A stretch of DNA of 64,000 bases, taken from assembly GCF_003258515.1 (NCBI RefSeq), contig NZ_QGEH01000001.1:1798001-1862000 (forward strand). The letters run 5' to 3'. The notes beneath the pieces were generated by a model that did not search any database, was not told the DNA's origin, and saw only the letters and a list, made by a program, of their open reading frames with translations. Shown here one piece after another: positions 1-9,910 of this stretch. Position 1 is the stretch's first letter; each line of letters opens with the position of its first letter. The stretch comes from Marinobacter bohaiensis. Its GTDB lineage: Bacteria > Pseudomonadota > Gammaproteobacteria > Pseudomonadales > Oleiphilaceae. The translations under genes were made by a program, and so were the position numbers.

Positions 1-49
1 TGAAACGCCGGACACGCTGCAAAAAGCGCTGGATGGCGTAAACGGTTAA
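1..49 (+). CDS. fabD: FabD 3' end (malonyl-CoA:ACP transacylase), partial
   Basis: Only the last 15 codons and the TAA stop are in the window, ending in residues DGVNG. The fragment is too short to identify by itself. The call rests on position: it ends 21 bp before fabG in a fabG-acpP-fabF cluster, where fabD is the standard upstream neighbour in gammaproteobacteria. FabD loads malonyl groups onto acyl carrier protein. A cotranscribed unit with fabG is likely because no terminator lies between them. Confidence 0.55.
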   Translation, partial: ETPDTLQKALDGVNG

Positions 50-70
50 GTTTTCAGGAGAAACGACGTT

Positions 71-808
71 ATGTCGCTGCAAGGCAAGGTAGCCCTGGTT
101 ACCGGGGCCAGTCGAGGTATTGGCCGGGAAATTGCTAAACAACTCGCAGACGGCGGTGCTACCGTCGTCGGCACCGCGACCTCCGAGTCTGGCGCCGAGG
201 CAATCAGCCAGGCGCTGGCGGAGAAGGGCGGTTACGGCATCGTGATGAACGTTGCCGACGCGGACAGCATCAGCGACGGGATCAAGGCCATCACGGAGAA
301 ATCCGGCGCGCCGGTGATCCTGGTCAATAACGCGGGGATTACCCGCGATAACCTGTTGATGCGGATGAAGGATGATGACTGGGATGCGGTCATCAACACC
401 AACCTCAGCGCTATCTACCGCACCAGCAAGGCGGTATTGCGTGGTATGGCCAAGGCCCGCTGGGGTCGCATCATCAACATCAGTTCTGTCGTTGCCGGTA
501 TGGGTAACCCAGGGCAGGTCAATTACTGTGCGGCCAAAGCCGGTGTTGAGGGGATGACCCGCAGCCTGGCGAAAGAGATGGCCAACCGTGGTATCACGGT
601 CAACAGTGTGGCGCCCGGATTCATCGATACCGATATGACGAAGAAACTGGACGACAGTCAGCGGGAGGCTATGATGAATGTCATTCCTGCGGGTCGTCTG
701 GGCGAGCCGGAAGAGGTCGCTGCGGTGGTCGGGTTCCTGGCCTCCGAGCAGTCGGCGTACATCACCGGCGAATCCATTAACGTGAACGGCGGCATGTTCA
801 TGGGATAA
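71..808 (+). CDS. fabG: 3-oxoacyl-[acyl-carrier-protein] reductase FabG
   Basis: Cytoplasmic NADPH-dependent reductase of the type II fatty acid cycle, reducing 3-ketoacyl-ACP. It is a classical short-chain dehydrogenase of 245 aa, the usual FabG length. It has the cofactor motif TGASRGIG at residues 11-18, NNAG at 86-89, the catalytic Ser near 138-139, and the YxxxK pair Tyr152/Lys156. The C-terminal ITGESINVNGG stretch is typical of FabG. An AGGAG ribosome site lies 8 nt before ATG. It sits between fabD and acpP in the fab cluster. Many SDRs resemble FabG, but this context makes the assignment firm. Confidence 0.97.
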   Translation: MSLQGKVALVTGASRGIGREIAKQLADGGATVVGTATSESGAEAISQALAEKGGYGIVMNVADADSISDGIKAITEKSGAPVILVNNAGITRDNLLMRMKDDDWDAVINTNLSAIYRTSKAVLRGMAKARWGRIINISSVVAGMGNPGQVNYCAAKAGVEGMTRSLAKEMANRGITVNSVAPGFIDTDMTKKLDDSQREAMMNVIPAGRLGEPEEVAAVVGFLASEQSAYITGESINVNGGMFMG

Positions 809-931
809 TGGGGCTTGTGGTAATTCGTTGAACGACAAGTCTTTAGCTTCAAACCCTGCTTGTTTGCGGGTGGGGATTACACTAAACTGCACGCAAAATT
901 AGTGCTTGGTTGCGAATTAAGTGAGGAAAAT

Positions 932-1165
932 ATGAGTACAGTCGAAGAGCGCGTGAAGAAGATTGTCTGTGAACAGCTGGGCGTCAAGGAGTCTGAAGTT
1001 CAGAACACTTCTTCTTTCGTAGAGGATCTGGGCGCGGATTCACTGGACACTGTTGAGCTGGTAATGGCCCTCGAAGAAGAGTTCGAGACCGAGATTCCCG
1101 ATGAGGAAGCCGAGAAGCTGACCAGCGTTCAGGACGCGATCGACTACATCGTCGCGCACACCTGA
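932..1165 (+). CDS. acpP: Acyl carrier protein AcpP
   Basis: Small acidic carrier (77 aa) that holds growing acyl chains on a 4'-phosphopantetheine arm. The attachment motif GADSLDTVE places the modified serine at residue 37. The reading frame stays open upstream to about 860, but the ATG at 932 is preceded by GAGGAAAA and gives the exact family length, so I use it. The 123-bp gap after fabG and the strong terminator downstream suggest that acpP is also expressed from its own promoter. A TACACT hexamer at 878-883 is a possible -10 with no convincing -35. Confidence 0.97.
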   Translation: MSTVEERVKKIVCEQLGVKESEVQNTSSFVEDLGADSLDTVELVMALEEEFETEIPDEEAEKLTSVQDAIDYIVAHT

Positions 1166-1193
1166 TACTCAGCCAGTATTGAAAGCCAAGCAG

Positions 1194-1231
1194 AAGCCGT
1201 CCTTAGTCGGATTATTAAGGACGGCTTTTTT
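1194..1231 (+). terminator. Rho-independent terminator after acpP
   Basis: An 11-bp perfect stem (AGCCGTCCTTA at 1195-1205 with TAAGGACGGCT at 1216-1226) closes a 10-nt loop and is followed by a run of T. It ends the acpP transcript and separates it from fabF. Confidence 0.92.
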
Positions 1232-1475
1232 ATTGGTGCGAATCCGCCGGGATTCGTGCCAATTGTTCGTTGTGCCTCCCCGGTGCAGCCGGGCTGTCAC
1301 AAAAGCGTCACCCGTATTTGCGATAAACCCGCGGGTTGCGGCTCGATAACGCATTCTACCTTCCGCCGATTGGTGGCGGGGTGGGATGGCGGGATAATAA
1401 CTACCCAAGGAAAGCGCTGAGCGGTAGCGGCAAGGGTCGCACCACGGCAGCATTCGTAAAGCAATAGGTGAATCA
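1232..1475. other. acpP-fabF intergenic region
   Basis: About 240 bp remain between the acpP terminator and the fabF start (the full acpP-fabF gap is 310 bp). I see no convincing ORF, RNA gene or repeat. A fabF promoter is expected here because the terminator isolates fabF from acpP, but no -35/-10 pair stands out. Confidence 0.5.
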
Positions 1476-2720
1476 ATGATTTCTGGACGACGTGTCGTAG
1501 TCACCGGTCTCGGTATGGTGTCCCCGCTGGGCAGCGATGTGGCTTCATCCTGGGCGGGTATCCGCGAAGGCAAGAGCGGCATCGGCCCCATCGAGCGATT
1601 CGATGCAACCGACTTCAACACCCGGATTGGCGGAGCGGTCAAGGATTTTGACCTGGAAACCTATCTGAGCCCGAAGGATGCCCGCAAGATGGATGCCTTC
1701 ATCCACTACGGCATCGCAGCGGCCACCCAGGCGGTGCAGGACAGCGGGCTGGACGTCGAGAACGCGGCCGATCCGGATCGGGTCGGAATTGCGATTGGCT
1801 CCGGCATCGGAGGCCTGGAATACATTGAGAAGAACGTTCTGATTCTGGAAGACAAGGGGCCCCGCAAGGTGTCGCCTTTCTTCGTGCCGGCCTCGGTCAT
1901 CAACATGGTGGCGGGCAATGTCGCTATCCGTTTTGGCTTCAAGGGCCCGAATATTGCCATCACCACAGCCTGTACCACCGGCACCCATAACATCGGCTAC
2001 GCCGCGCGCACGATCCAGTACGGCGACGCGGACGTGATGCTGGCGGGCGGGTCGGAGATGGCGACCACGCCCACCGGTATTGCCGCCTTCGGCTCGGCGC
2101 GGGCCTTGTCCACGCGTAACGACGAGCCGGAAAAGGCCAGCCGGCCGTGGGACAAGGACCGCGATGGTTTCGTCCTCAGCGACGGCTCCGGGGTGCTGGT
2201 TCTTGAGGAGCTGGAACACGCCAAGCGTCGCGGTGCGACCATCTACGGCGAGGTGATCGGCTTCGGCATGAGCGATGACGCCCACCATATTACGGCGCCG
2301 TCGGGTGAGGGCGCCCAGCGCGCCATGAGCAACGCTATCCGGGATGCCGGAATTGACGTGTCCGAGATTGGCTACATCAACGCCCACGGAACCTCCACGT
2401 CGGTGGGCGATGTGGCGGAAGTGGATGCGGTCAAGGCCGTGTTCGGTGATCACGCCCGGAAGCTGGCGATGTCCAGCACCAAGTCCATGACCGGCCACCT
2501 ACTGGGTGCGGCGGGGGCTGTGGAAGCGATTTTCTCGCTGCTGGCGCTGCGCGATGGCGTGTTACCGCCGACCATCAACCTGGATAACCCGGATGAGGGT
2601 TGTGACCTGGACTTCGTCGCGCACAAAGCCCGCGAAGCGAGCATCTCCGCCGCGCTGTCCAATTCCTTCGGTTTTGGAGGCACCAACGGCACGTTGATTT
2701 TCCGTCGCCACGACGGCTGA
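1476..2720 (+). CDS. fabF: 3-oxoacyl-ACP synthase II FabF
   Basis: Condensing enzyme (KAS II) that elongates acyl-ACP with malonyl-ACP in the cytoplasm. At 414 aa it has normal length. The thiolase-fold Cys-His-His triad is intact: Cys166 in TACTTG, His304 in NAHGTST and His341 in MTGHLLG. The glycine-rich SFGFGGTNG stretch sits at the C-terminus. The gene follows acpP after a terminator and is 7 bp from pabC, the usual gammaproteobacterial order. FabB would be the alternative, but this position and the sequence favour FabF. Confidence 0.97.
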   Translation: MISGRRVVVTGLGMVSPLGSDVASSWAGIREGKSGIGPIERFDATDFNTRIGGAVKDFDLETYLSPKDARKMDAFIHYGIAAATQAVQDSGLDVENAADPDRVGIAIGSGIGGLEYIEKNVLILEDKGPRKVSPFFVPASVINMVAGNVAIRFGFKGPNIAITTACTTGTHNIGYAARTIQYGDADVMLAGGSEMATTPTGIAAFGSARALSTRNDEPEKASRPWDKDRDGFVLSDGSGVLVLEELEHAKRRGATIYGEVIGFGMSDDAHHITAPSGEGAQRAMSNAIRDAGIDVSEIGYINAHGTSTSVGDVAEVDAVKAVFGDHARKLAMSSTKSMTGHLLGAAGAVEAIFSLLALRDGVLPPTINLDNPDEGCDLDFVAHKAREASISAALSNSFGFGGTNGTLIFRRHDG

Positions 2721-2727
2721 TCACACC

Positions 2728-3540
2728 GTGCTTGAGTGTCTCTGGGCCGACGCCGACGGTGTGCCTCCCCTGGATCGGGGGTTGGCCTACGGCGACGGAC
2801 TGTTTGAGACCATCCGGATCAACGGTCACGTCGCCTCGCTTGGCGAACGCCACCTGCGTCGCATGCAGCGCGATGCGGCCCGGCTCGGTATTTCGGTGTC
2901 CCATGCCGAACTGGCCGATGCCCTGGAGCGCGCCGTCGAGCGATACGCCGGGCCCGCACCCTGGGTCCTCAAGCTGTTGCTGACCCGGGGCGTTGGCGGC
3001 CGCGGCTATCGCCCGCCGGAGCCGGCGCACCCTTGCCTTATCATCTCTCACAGCCCCGTGCCAGCGGTGCCTGAGGCGCCGGTGGCCGTCGACATCTGGT
3101 CGCATCCCTTGGTTATCGATCCCTTGCTGGCGGGTATCAAGCACCTCAACCGCCTGCCGCAGGTGATGGCCAGCCGCGCCATGCCGGACTGGGCTTGGGA
3201 AACGCTCATGACCGACGTGGATGGCGCCCTTGTCGAAGGCTCCCGGACCAACCTGATCGCGCTGGTTGGAACGGTTTGCATCACGCCCCCTGCCGGAGAG
3301 CTGGCAGTAGCCGGTGTCGCCCGGGAGGCTTTGCTGGAGGCGTTGCCGGACCTGGGCTTGTCGTTGGAGGAGCGGGCGGTCACGGACGCCGATATGACCC
3401 GCCCGGAGTTTGCCGGCCTCTTGCTGACCAACAGTGTCGTCGGTGGCGTCGCAATCGAACGGATCAGCGAGCAGCGGTTGCCTATCACGGAGCGCCTTGC
3501 CACAATCCGATCCTTTCTGGCGGATGCAGTTGGATCCTGA
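2728..3540 (+). CDS. pabC: Aminodeoxychorismate lyase PabC
   Basis: PLP-dependent class IV aminotransferase-fold lyase that converts 4-amino-4-deoxychorismate to p-aminobenzoate and pyruvate in folate synthesis. It has 270 aa. The N-terminal DRGLAYGDGLFETIR segment (16-30) is characteristic, and the PLP lysine is Lys138 in GIKHLNRLPQ. The EGSRTNL segment and the C-terminal LLTNSVVGG segment bind the cofactor phosphate and substrate in this fold. The start is GTG, 7 bp after fabF. Its place between fabF and mltG is conserved in many gammaproteobacteria. Confidence 0.95.
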   Translation: MLECLWADADGVPPLDRGLAYGDGLFETIRINGHVASLGERHLRRMQRDAARLGISVSHAELADALERAVERYAGPAPWVLKLLLTRGVGGRGYRPPEPAHPCLIISHSPVPAVPEAPVAVDIWSHPLVIDPLLAGIKHLNRLPQVMASRAMPDWAWETLMTDVDGALVEGSRTNLIALVGTVCITPPAGELAVAGVAREALLEALPDLGLSLEERAVTDADMTRPEFAGLLLTNSVVGGVAIERISEQRLPITERLATIRSFLADAVGS

Positions 3541-3542
3541 TC

Positions 3543-5227
<1,685 letters not shown>

Positions 5228-5444
5228 ACGGCCTTCACCGCCTGCCATCGTCGCTTTCAATGCCCACGACCTGAATGTCTGCTACGCTTTCAGCGTGTGA
5301 GCAAATAATAATCAGCCGTCTTTCGCGCCAGCCCAGTGCGCGTCTCATCGGATGGTGAACGATACGGAGCCAGCCGTCCCTTTCGTCCCTGTATGCAGTC
5401 GATGACTCCGGCCCTCGAGCCGCGAAGCATGGAGGGAAAGGATC

Positions 5445-6773
5445 ATGTCCAAAGCGATAGTCGTTTGCTGCGATGGCACCTGGAATCAGGTGGGTGGCAA
5501 GCCCGCGCAGCCCGCATCGTCCAATGTGCTCAAGTGTGTGCGTGGCCTCAAGGCCCACTCCGGCCGGCGTGACCAGGTGGTCTACTACGACGATGGCCTG
5601 GGGAATGGCGGCCGTCTCGATCGATGGCTGGCCGGCCTTTTCGGCAACGGTATGACCGCCAGTCTGCTGCAGGCCTACCGCTTTATCGCCAATAACTGGG
5701 CCCCCAGCGACGATATTTACCTGCTCGGGTTCAGCCGCGGTGCCCATTGCGTGCGTCGACTGGCGGACTTTATTCATGTGATGGGACTGATCGGCAAGTC
5801 GGAGTTGCATCATCTGCCGGACGCCTACCGCTGGTACCGCGCGGAGTCCGGGGCCGAACGGAGCCGGCTACCGCGGGCCGCGCTGGTGGAGGAGTTGAGG
5901 CAGTCGAGCCGTCGAATCCCGGTCCGCTTCCTGGGAGTGTTCGACACCGTTGGTGCGAACGGGCTGCCGGTGCCCGGTTTGAGGCGATGGTCAAAAGACC
6001 GGATCGGGTTCCACGATACCCATCTGTCAGATTCCGTATCCTATGCCGTTCAGGCCATGGCGATTGACGAATGTCGCACGCCGTTCCGGCCGGACCTCTG
6101 GACCCACTCCAGCGCGGAAACGTCGCATCAGGCGGCAACCCTGTCGCATCATACGCTCCAGGTCTGGCTACCGGGTATGCACGGTGATGTCGGTGGCGTC
6201 GTCACGGAGTGCGGTCTGTCGGAGCTGGCGTTGCAGTTCATGATCGGCCAGGCCAACCAGCATGGGCTGGAATGGCAGCTGGGAGGCATTTTTTCCACCG
6301 ATCCGGACGATCGCATCGCGGCGCCAATAGGCGACAGTGTCAGTGCGCTTTACCGGCTGATGGGGGATTATCATCGGCCGATCGGTGCGGTCCAGCGTGA
6401 ATCGCAGGGCCTGGCGCCGGCGATCACCGAGAAGCTCCATGTGGCCGCCGTGGAGCGTCTGGAGATGGGGGTGCCGATTCACAACCGGCATAACCTGGAG
6501 CGGGCTCTGGCGGCGGAGACCCCGATCTACCATGAACGACGCCACCTGCGCCTGACGGTACCGGAATCCCTGTCGGTGGCCGATATGCCGGATGTGGGGG
6601 AAGTCTGCACGCTGGTCGACATGTCGGAGTCCGGAGCACGCTTGTACTACAGTGGCAACGGCTCGGTAGCGGCCGGCGGCGAAGTGCGGCTGCGCCATCC
6701 GCGCATCGGCGATCGTACCGCCCGGGTACGTTGGTGCAGCGGCAGCGAGGCGGGTGTCGAGTTCGCGGCGTGA
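5445..6773 (+). CDS. DUF2235 alpha/beta hydrolase fused to a C-terminal PilZ domain
   Basis: A 442-aa protein with two parts. Residues 1 to about 345 match the DUF2235 hydrolase family, related to type VI secretion Tle1-type phospholipases. It shows VVCCDGTWNQ at 6-15, the nucleophile elbow GFSRGA with Ser97, GVFDTVGANG with Asp167, and PGMHGDVGG with His246. Residues about 362-442 look like a PilZ cyclic-di-GMP receptor: RxxxR at 365-369 (RRHLR), DxSxxG at 392-397 (DMSESG), then alternating strands ending RVRWCSGSEAGVEF. No signal peptide or membrane segment is evident, and no VgrG or immunity-like partner lies beside it. A strong GGAGGGAAAGG ribosome site supports this start. A cytoplasmic or membrane-surface lipase or esterase gated by cyclic-di-GMP is my inference. 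Confidence 0.85.
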   Translation: MSKAIVVCCDGTWNQVGGKPAQPASSNVLKCVRGLKAHSGRRDQVVYYDDGLGNGGRLDRWLAGLFGNGMTASLLQAYRFIANNWAPSDDIYLLGFSRGAHCVRRLADFIHVMGLIGKSELHHLPDAYRWYRAESGAERSRLPRAALVEELRQSSRRIPVRFLGVFDTVGANGLPVPGLRRWSKDRIGFHDTHLSDSVSYAVQAMAIDECRTPFRPDLWTHSSAETSHQAATLSHHTLQVWLPGMHGDVGGVVTECGLSELALQFMIGQANQHGLEWQLGGIFSTDPDDRIAAPIGDSVSALYRLMGDYHRPIGAVQRESQGLAPAITEKLHVAAVERLEMGVPIHNRHNLERALAAETPIYHERRHLRLTVPESLSVADMPDVGEVCTLVDMSESGARLYYSGNGSVAAGGEVRLRHPRIGDRTARVRWCSGSEAGVEFAA

Positions 6774-6813
6774 GCGCGTGGCGCAGGTGATTCGCGTTTG
6801 CAGATGTGTTTAA

Positions 6814-7611
6814 ATGGGCGACAATCTTTCCGACGGTCCGGCCCCGGTTATGTTGAGCGCGCGAGTTCTGAAGCTCCCAGAAAATGCCTGTCAGCACGAG
6901 CACGAGCACCATCAGGTGGTGATTGGCCTGCAAGGGGCATCCGGCCTGGCGGGGCAGGGTTGGGGCGTCGATCTGGACAGCCGGCGTGCCTGCCTGGTGC
7001 CGACAGAAACCACCCATGATTATTACGGCAACGATGACAATCACGTCCTCGTGATCGATCTCGACCCTCACGTGCCAGCCCTTTCCAATCCCCGTCATGC
7101 GGATTACGACCGTCTGGCGCCGCTGTTTGACCGCCCCTTCCACCTGGACATGGATAACCGGCTACAGAGCCTGATCCACCTGTGCGCGTCGGAACTCAAC
7201 CTGGCACCCGACAACCGTTCCATGCATGAGCATTTTGCGTCCGGCATCATCCACTGCCTGTCGCAGCGCCTGGGTAACGGTAACCAGCCGCGTCGCAAAC
7301 GGCAGACCCTGGATACGTCAGCCATCCGCCGTTTCGTGCGCCAGAACCTGCACCGCAAGATCACTATCCGGGACCTGGCCGGTGAAGCGTGCCTGAGCGT
7401 GAGCCGTTTCCACGAGACCTTCCGTGAGATGACTGGCATGAGCCCGCATCAATACATCATTCACGCTAGGCTCGAACGTGCTACCGAGCTGCTTGGGGAG
7501 CCGCGACTTTCACTGGCTGAGATCAGCCTGAGAACCGGGTTCTCCAGCCAGGGCGCGCTGACCAACGCCATGAAAAAGTATCGGGGCATTACCCCGTCGG
7601 CGTTGCGTTGA
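6814..7611 (+). CDS. AraC-family transcriptional regulator
   Basis: A 265-aa one-component regulator. The N-terminal half is cupin-like with a histidine-rich segment (His28, 30, 32, 33) that could bind a small ligand or metal. The C-terminal 100 residues contain the paired helix-turn-helix motifs of AraC proteins, near 184-204 and 233-254. The second half holds IRDLAGEACLSVSRFHETF and the final GFSSQGALTNAMKKYRGITPSALR-type signature. The ATG at 6814 lacks a clear ribosome site; ATG 6850 is an alternative. It lies between the DUF2235-PilZ gene and putP. Its target is unknown, with putP the nearest candidate. Confidence 0.88.
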   Translation: MGDNLSDGPAPVMLSARVLKLPENACQHEHEHHQVVIGLQGASGLAGQGWGVDLDSRRACLVPTETTHDYYGNDDNHVLVIDLDPHVPALSNPRHADYDRLAPLFDRPFHLDMDNRLQSLIHLCASELNLAPDNRSMHEHFASGIIHCLSQRLGNGNQPRRKRQTLDTSAIRRFVRQNLHRKITIRDLAGEACLSVSRFHETFREMTGMSPHQYIIHARLERATELLGEPRLSLAEISLRTGFSSQGALTNAMKKYRGITPSALR

Positions 7612-8191
7612 GATGACAAACATCATCCAAACAGGGTTGAACGTACTTTTTTGCAAAAAAATCGTAGTTTCCTGCAAGCCGTACGGGCTTTCCCTGACTA
7701 CATTAGCGGACTAGGTTCGGACCTTTTCAAACCGCGTCTTTCCGGTTGTCGGTCGTTTGCCCCGGGTGAGGGGCATCACTGCGGAAGGGCCGTTCCACCA
7801 GCCTGCCATTGACGCCATGATCCCTCAGTGGCGCCGGCAGGGCATCGATTGTCGAAAGGCAGTGTTCTGGTTCCGGTCATTTGTGCTGAACCGGCCATGA
7901 AATCCCGCAGACGGTTGGTCCGGGACCGCTACGGGAAACAGGCGCAGTCTGACTTGCGCTTTGTCACGCAAAACCCGGACATAAAACACGACATCAGTCG
8001 GAAGGAATGCGTTATTGCTCTCTGGACGCAAAAACAGTCTAGAGTACAAGGGTGTAGGCCGACTTCTTCAAGCCGGGGGCTGGAAGAGGGCTGAAAGTGC
8101 CAATAACGCATCGCACCACGCTGTATCCGGGCGGGTGTGAAAGGACCATAAAAAGAAGTTCTTTTTACTAGCGGACGGGGAGAATCACCAG
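7612..8191. other. 580-bp leader upstream of putP
   Basis: No credible gene. Two symmetrical elements are visible: TTTTTTGCAAAAAA at 7647-7660, and a 17-bp palindrome just ahead of putP listed separately. A second TGCAA at 7673-7677 is inverted relative to the TTGCA at 7651-7655. Short open frames in this stretch (for example 7828-8094) have no ribosome site or recognisable sequence. The length suggests a regulated promoter region. Confidence 0.5.
8150..8166. promoter_or_regulatory. 17-bp palindrome in the putP leader
   Basis: Perfect inverted repeat AAAAAGAA-G-TTCTTTTT ending 25 bp before the putP start codon. It could be a dimeric repressor site or an RNA hairpin in the 5' UTR. The stem is all A/T apart from one G-C pair per arm and no terminator loop is present, so DNA binding is the more likely role. 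The protein that binds it is unknown. Confidence 0.45.
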
Positions 8192-9667
8192 ATGGTGGGA
8201 AGTAACGTCGGGGTCACTGTGACCTTTATTATCTACATCCTGTTGATGCTGGCCATTGGCTACATCGCATGGAAACGCACATCCAACCTGTCGGATTACG
8301 TCCTGGGTGGCCGGAGTCTCGGCCCCATGCCGTCGGCTCTGAGTGCCGGCGCGTCCGACATGAGTGGTTGGTTGCTGCTGGGCCTGCCGGGCTACGCGTA
8401 CGCAGCCGGTTACGAGGCAATCTGGATTGCGGTTGGTCTGCTGGTTGGCACCTGGCTCAACTGGCTGATCGTGGCGCGTCGTCTGAGAACCTACTCGCTG
8501 GCTGCGGGTGACTCTCTGACACTGCCGTCCTACTTCGAGAATCGTTTCGAAGACAAGAGCCGTATCCTGCGGATCATCTCCGCGTTCTTCATCCTGCTGT
8601 TCTTCCTGTTCTACACCAGTTCCGGTCTGGTTGCAGGCGGCAAGCTGTTTGAAACGGTTTTCGGCATCGATTACACCAATGCCGTGATCATCGGCACGGT
8701 GGCTGTCGTGTCCTACACCTTCTTCGGTGGCTTCCTGGCGGTTGTCTGGACCGACGTTATCCAGGGTCTGTTGATGTTCGCCGCTCTGCTGCTGGTACCC
8801 ATCATGGCCATTAACGCCGATGGCGGCTGGTCTGCCACCCAGGCAGCAATGGAAGCCAAGAACCCGGAATTTCTGAGCGCCTTTACCAGCGCTGACGGCA
8901 GCGCCATGACCGTGATGGGTATCCTGTCCCTGCTGGGCTGGGGGCTGGGTTACTTCGGTCAGCCGCACATCCTGGCGCGCTTCAAGGCGATCCGCAGCGA
9001 GAATGACATCCCGACGGCCCGTCGCATTGCCGTGGTCTGGAGTGGTCTGGGCCTGCTGGGTGCCCTGCTGGTTGGCTTCTCTGCCATCGGCTATTTCGAG
9101 ACGCCGCTGGAAGACGGCGAGCGTGCCTTCATGCTGCTGGTCGATGCGCTGTTCCACCCGGTCATCGCTGGCGTCCTGCTGGCCGCTATCCTGGCCGCGA
9201 TCATGAGCACCGCCGACTCCCAGCTGCTGGTGTCCTCTTCCGCACTGGCCGAGGACTTCTACAAGGCGCTGTTCCGCCGTGAAGCGTCTCAGAGCGAGCT
9301 GGTCTGGGTGGGTCGTTTCGCCGTTGTCGGTATTGCTGTGGTGGCCTGCGCACTGGCGTTCAACCCGGACAGCAAGGTACTGGAGCTGGTGTCATACGCA
9401 TGGGCCGGTTTCGGCGCGGCCTTCGGCCCGGCACTGATCCTGTCGCTGTTCTGGAAGCGTATGACCCGTCTGGGCGCGCTGGCCGGCATCATTGTTGGCG
9501 GTGTGACCGTTGTGGTCTGGGGCAACCTGTCCGGCGGCATCCTGGATCTGTACGAAATCATTCCAGGCTTCATCCTCGCCACCATCGCCATTGTCGTGGT
9601 GTCTCTGGCCACGCCGGAACCGTCCCAGGAAATCCAGGACGGCTTCGACAAGGTCATGGGCAAATGA
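8192..9667 (+). CDS. putP: Sodium/proline symporter PutP
   Basis: Inner-membrane Na+-coupled L-proline importer of the solute:sodium symporter family, 491 aa with about 13 membrane segments. The hallmark of PutP, SALSAGASDMSGWLLLGLPGY, places the sodium-site Asp at residue 56 (Asp55 in E. coli). A GGGGAG ribosome site precedes ATG. A strong terminator follows directly, so the gene is monocistronic on the 3' side. putA, often its neighbour, is not in this window. Proline may serve as nutrient or osmolyte. Confidence 0.93.
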   Translation: MVGSNVGVTVTFIIYILLMLAIGYIAWKRTSNLSDYVLGGRSLGPMPSALSAGASDMSGWLLLGLPGYAYAAGYEAIWIAVGLLVGTWLNWLIVARRLRTYSLAAGDSLTLPSYFENRFEDKSRILRIISAFFILLFFLFYTSSGLVAGGKLFETVFGIDYTNAVIIGTVAVVSYTFFGGFLAVVWTDVIQGLLMFAALLLVPIMAINADGGWSATQAAMEAKNPEFLSAFTSADGSAMTVMGILSLLGWGLGYFGQPHILARFKAIRSENDIPTARRIAVVWSGLGLLGALLVGFSAIGYFETPLEDGERAFMLLVDALFHPVIAGVLLAAILAAIMSTADSQLLVSSSALAEDFYKALFRREASQSELVWVGRFAVVGIAVVACALAFNPDSKVLELVSYAWAGFGAAFGPALILSLFWKRMTRLGALAGIIVGGVTVVVWGNLSGGILDLYEIIPGFILATIAIVVVSLATPEPSQEIQDGFDKVMGK

Positions 9668-9709
9668 CTCTGGCCTGACCGGGTGAATGCTCCCGGTATG
9701 AAATGAGAA

Positions 9710-9737
9710 GGGGCGCCCGGCGGGCGCCCCTTTTTTT
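9710..9737 (+). terminator. Rho-independent terminator after putP
   Basis: GGGGCGCCCG at 9710-9719 pairs with CGGGCGCCCC at 9721-9730, followed by seven T. Very stable GC-rich hairpin ending the putP transcript. Confidence 0.95.
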
Positions 9738-9910
9738 GTGTCCGCTGTTCTTTTTGCGTTTCCCTTTCTCTTCGCTTTATGCCCTTAAAAAGTGCGGGAT
9801 ATGACCGACTTATGTCGTAGCTCCTCCCATGGCACTTGTTTGCGTGCGCGTCTATTCTCAGTGAACGCATGCAGATCTCATTGATAAGTCCAATAAAAGG
9901 AGAGCACGAC

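Noticed and set aside
5445-6360. Type VI secretion lipase effector (Tle1) interpretation
   Set aside because: The hydrolase fold fits, but there is no VgrG, PAAR, adaptor or immunity gene beside it, and the PilZ domain argues for an intracellular regulated enzyme.
7828-8094. 88-codon open frame in the putP leader
   Set aside because: No ribosome site, no hydrophobic or conserved pattern, and an overlapping opposite frame of equal quality. Kept as leader sequence.
6814-9667. Horizontal transfer island around araC-putP
   Set aside because: No integrase, tRNA junction, direct repeats or clear composition break is visible, so ordinary lineage-specific gene content is sufficient.
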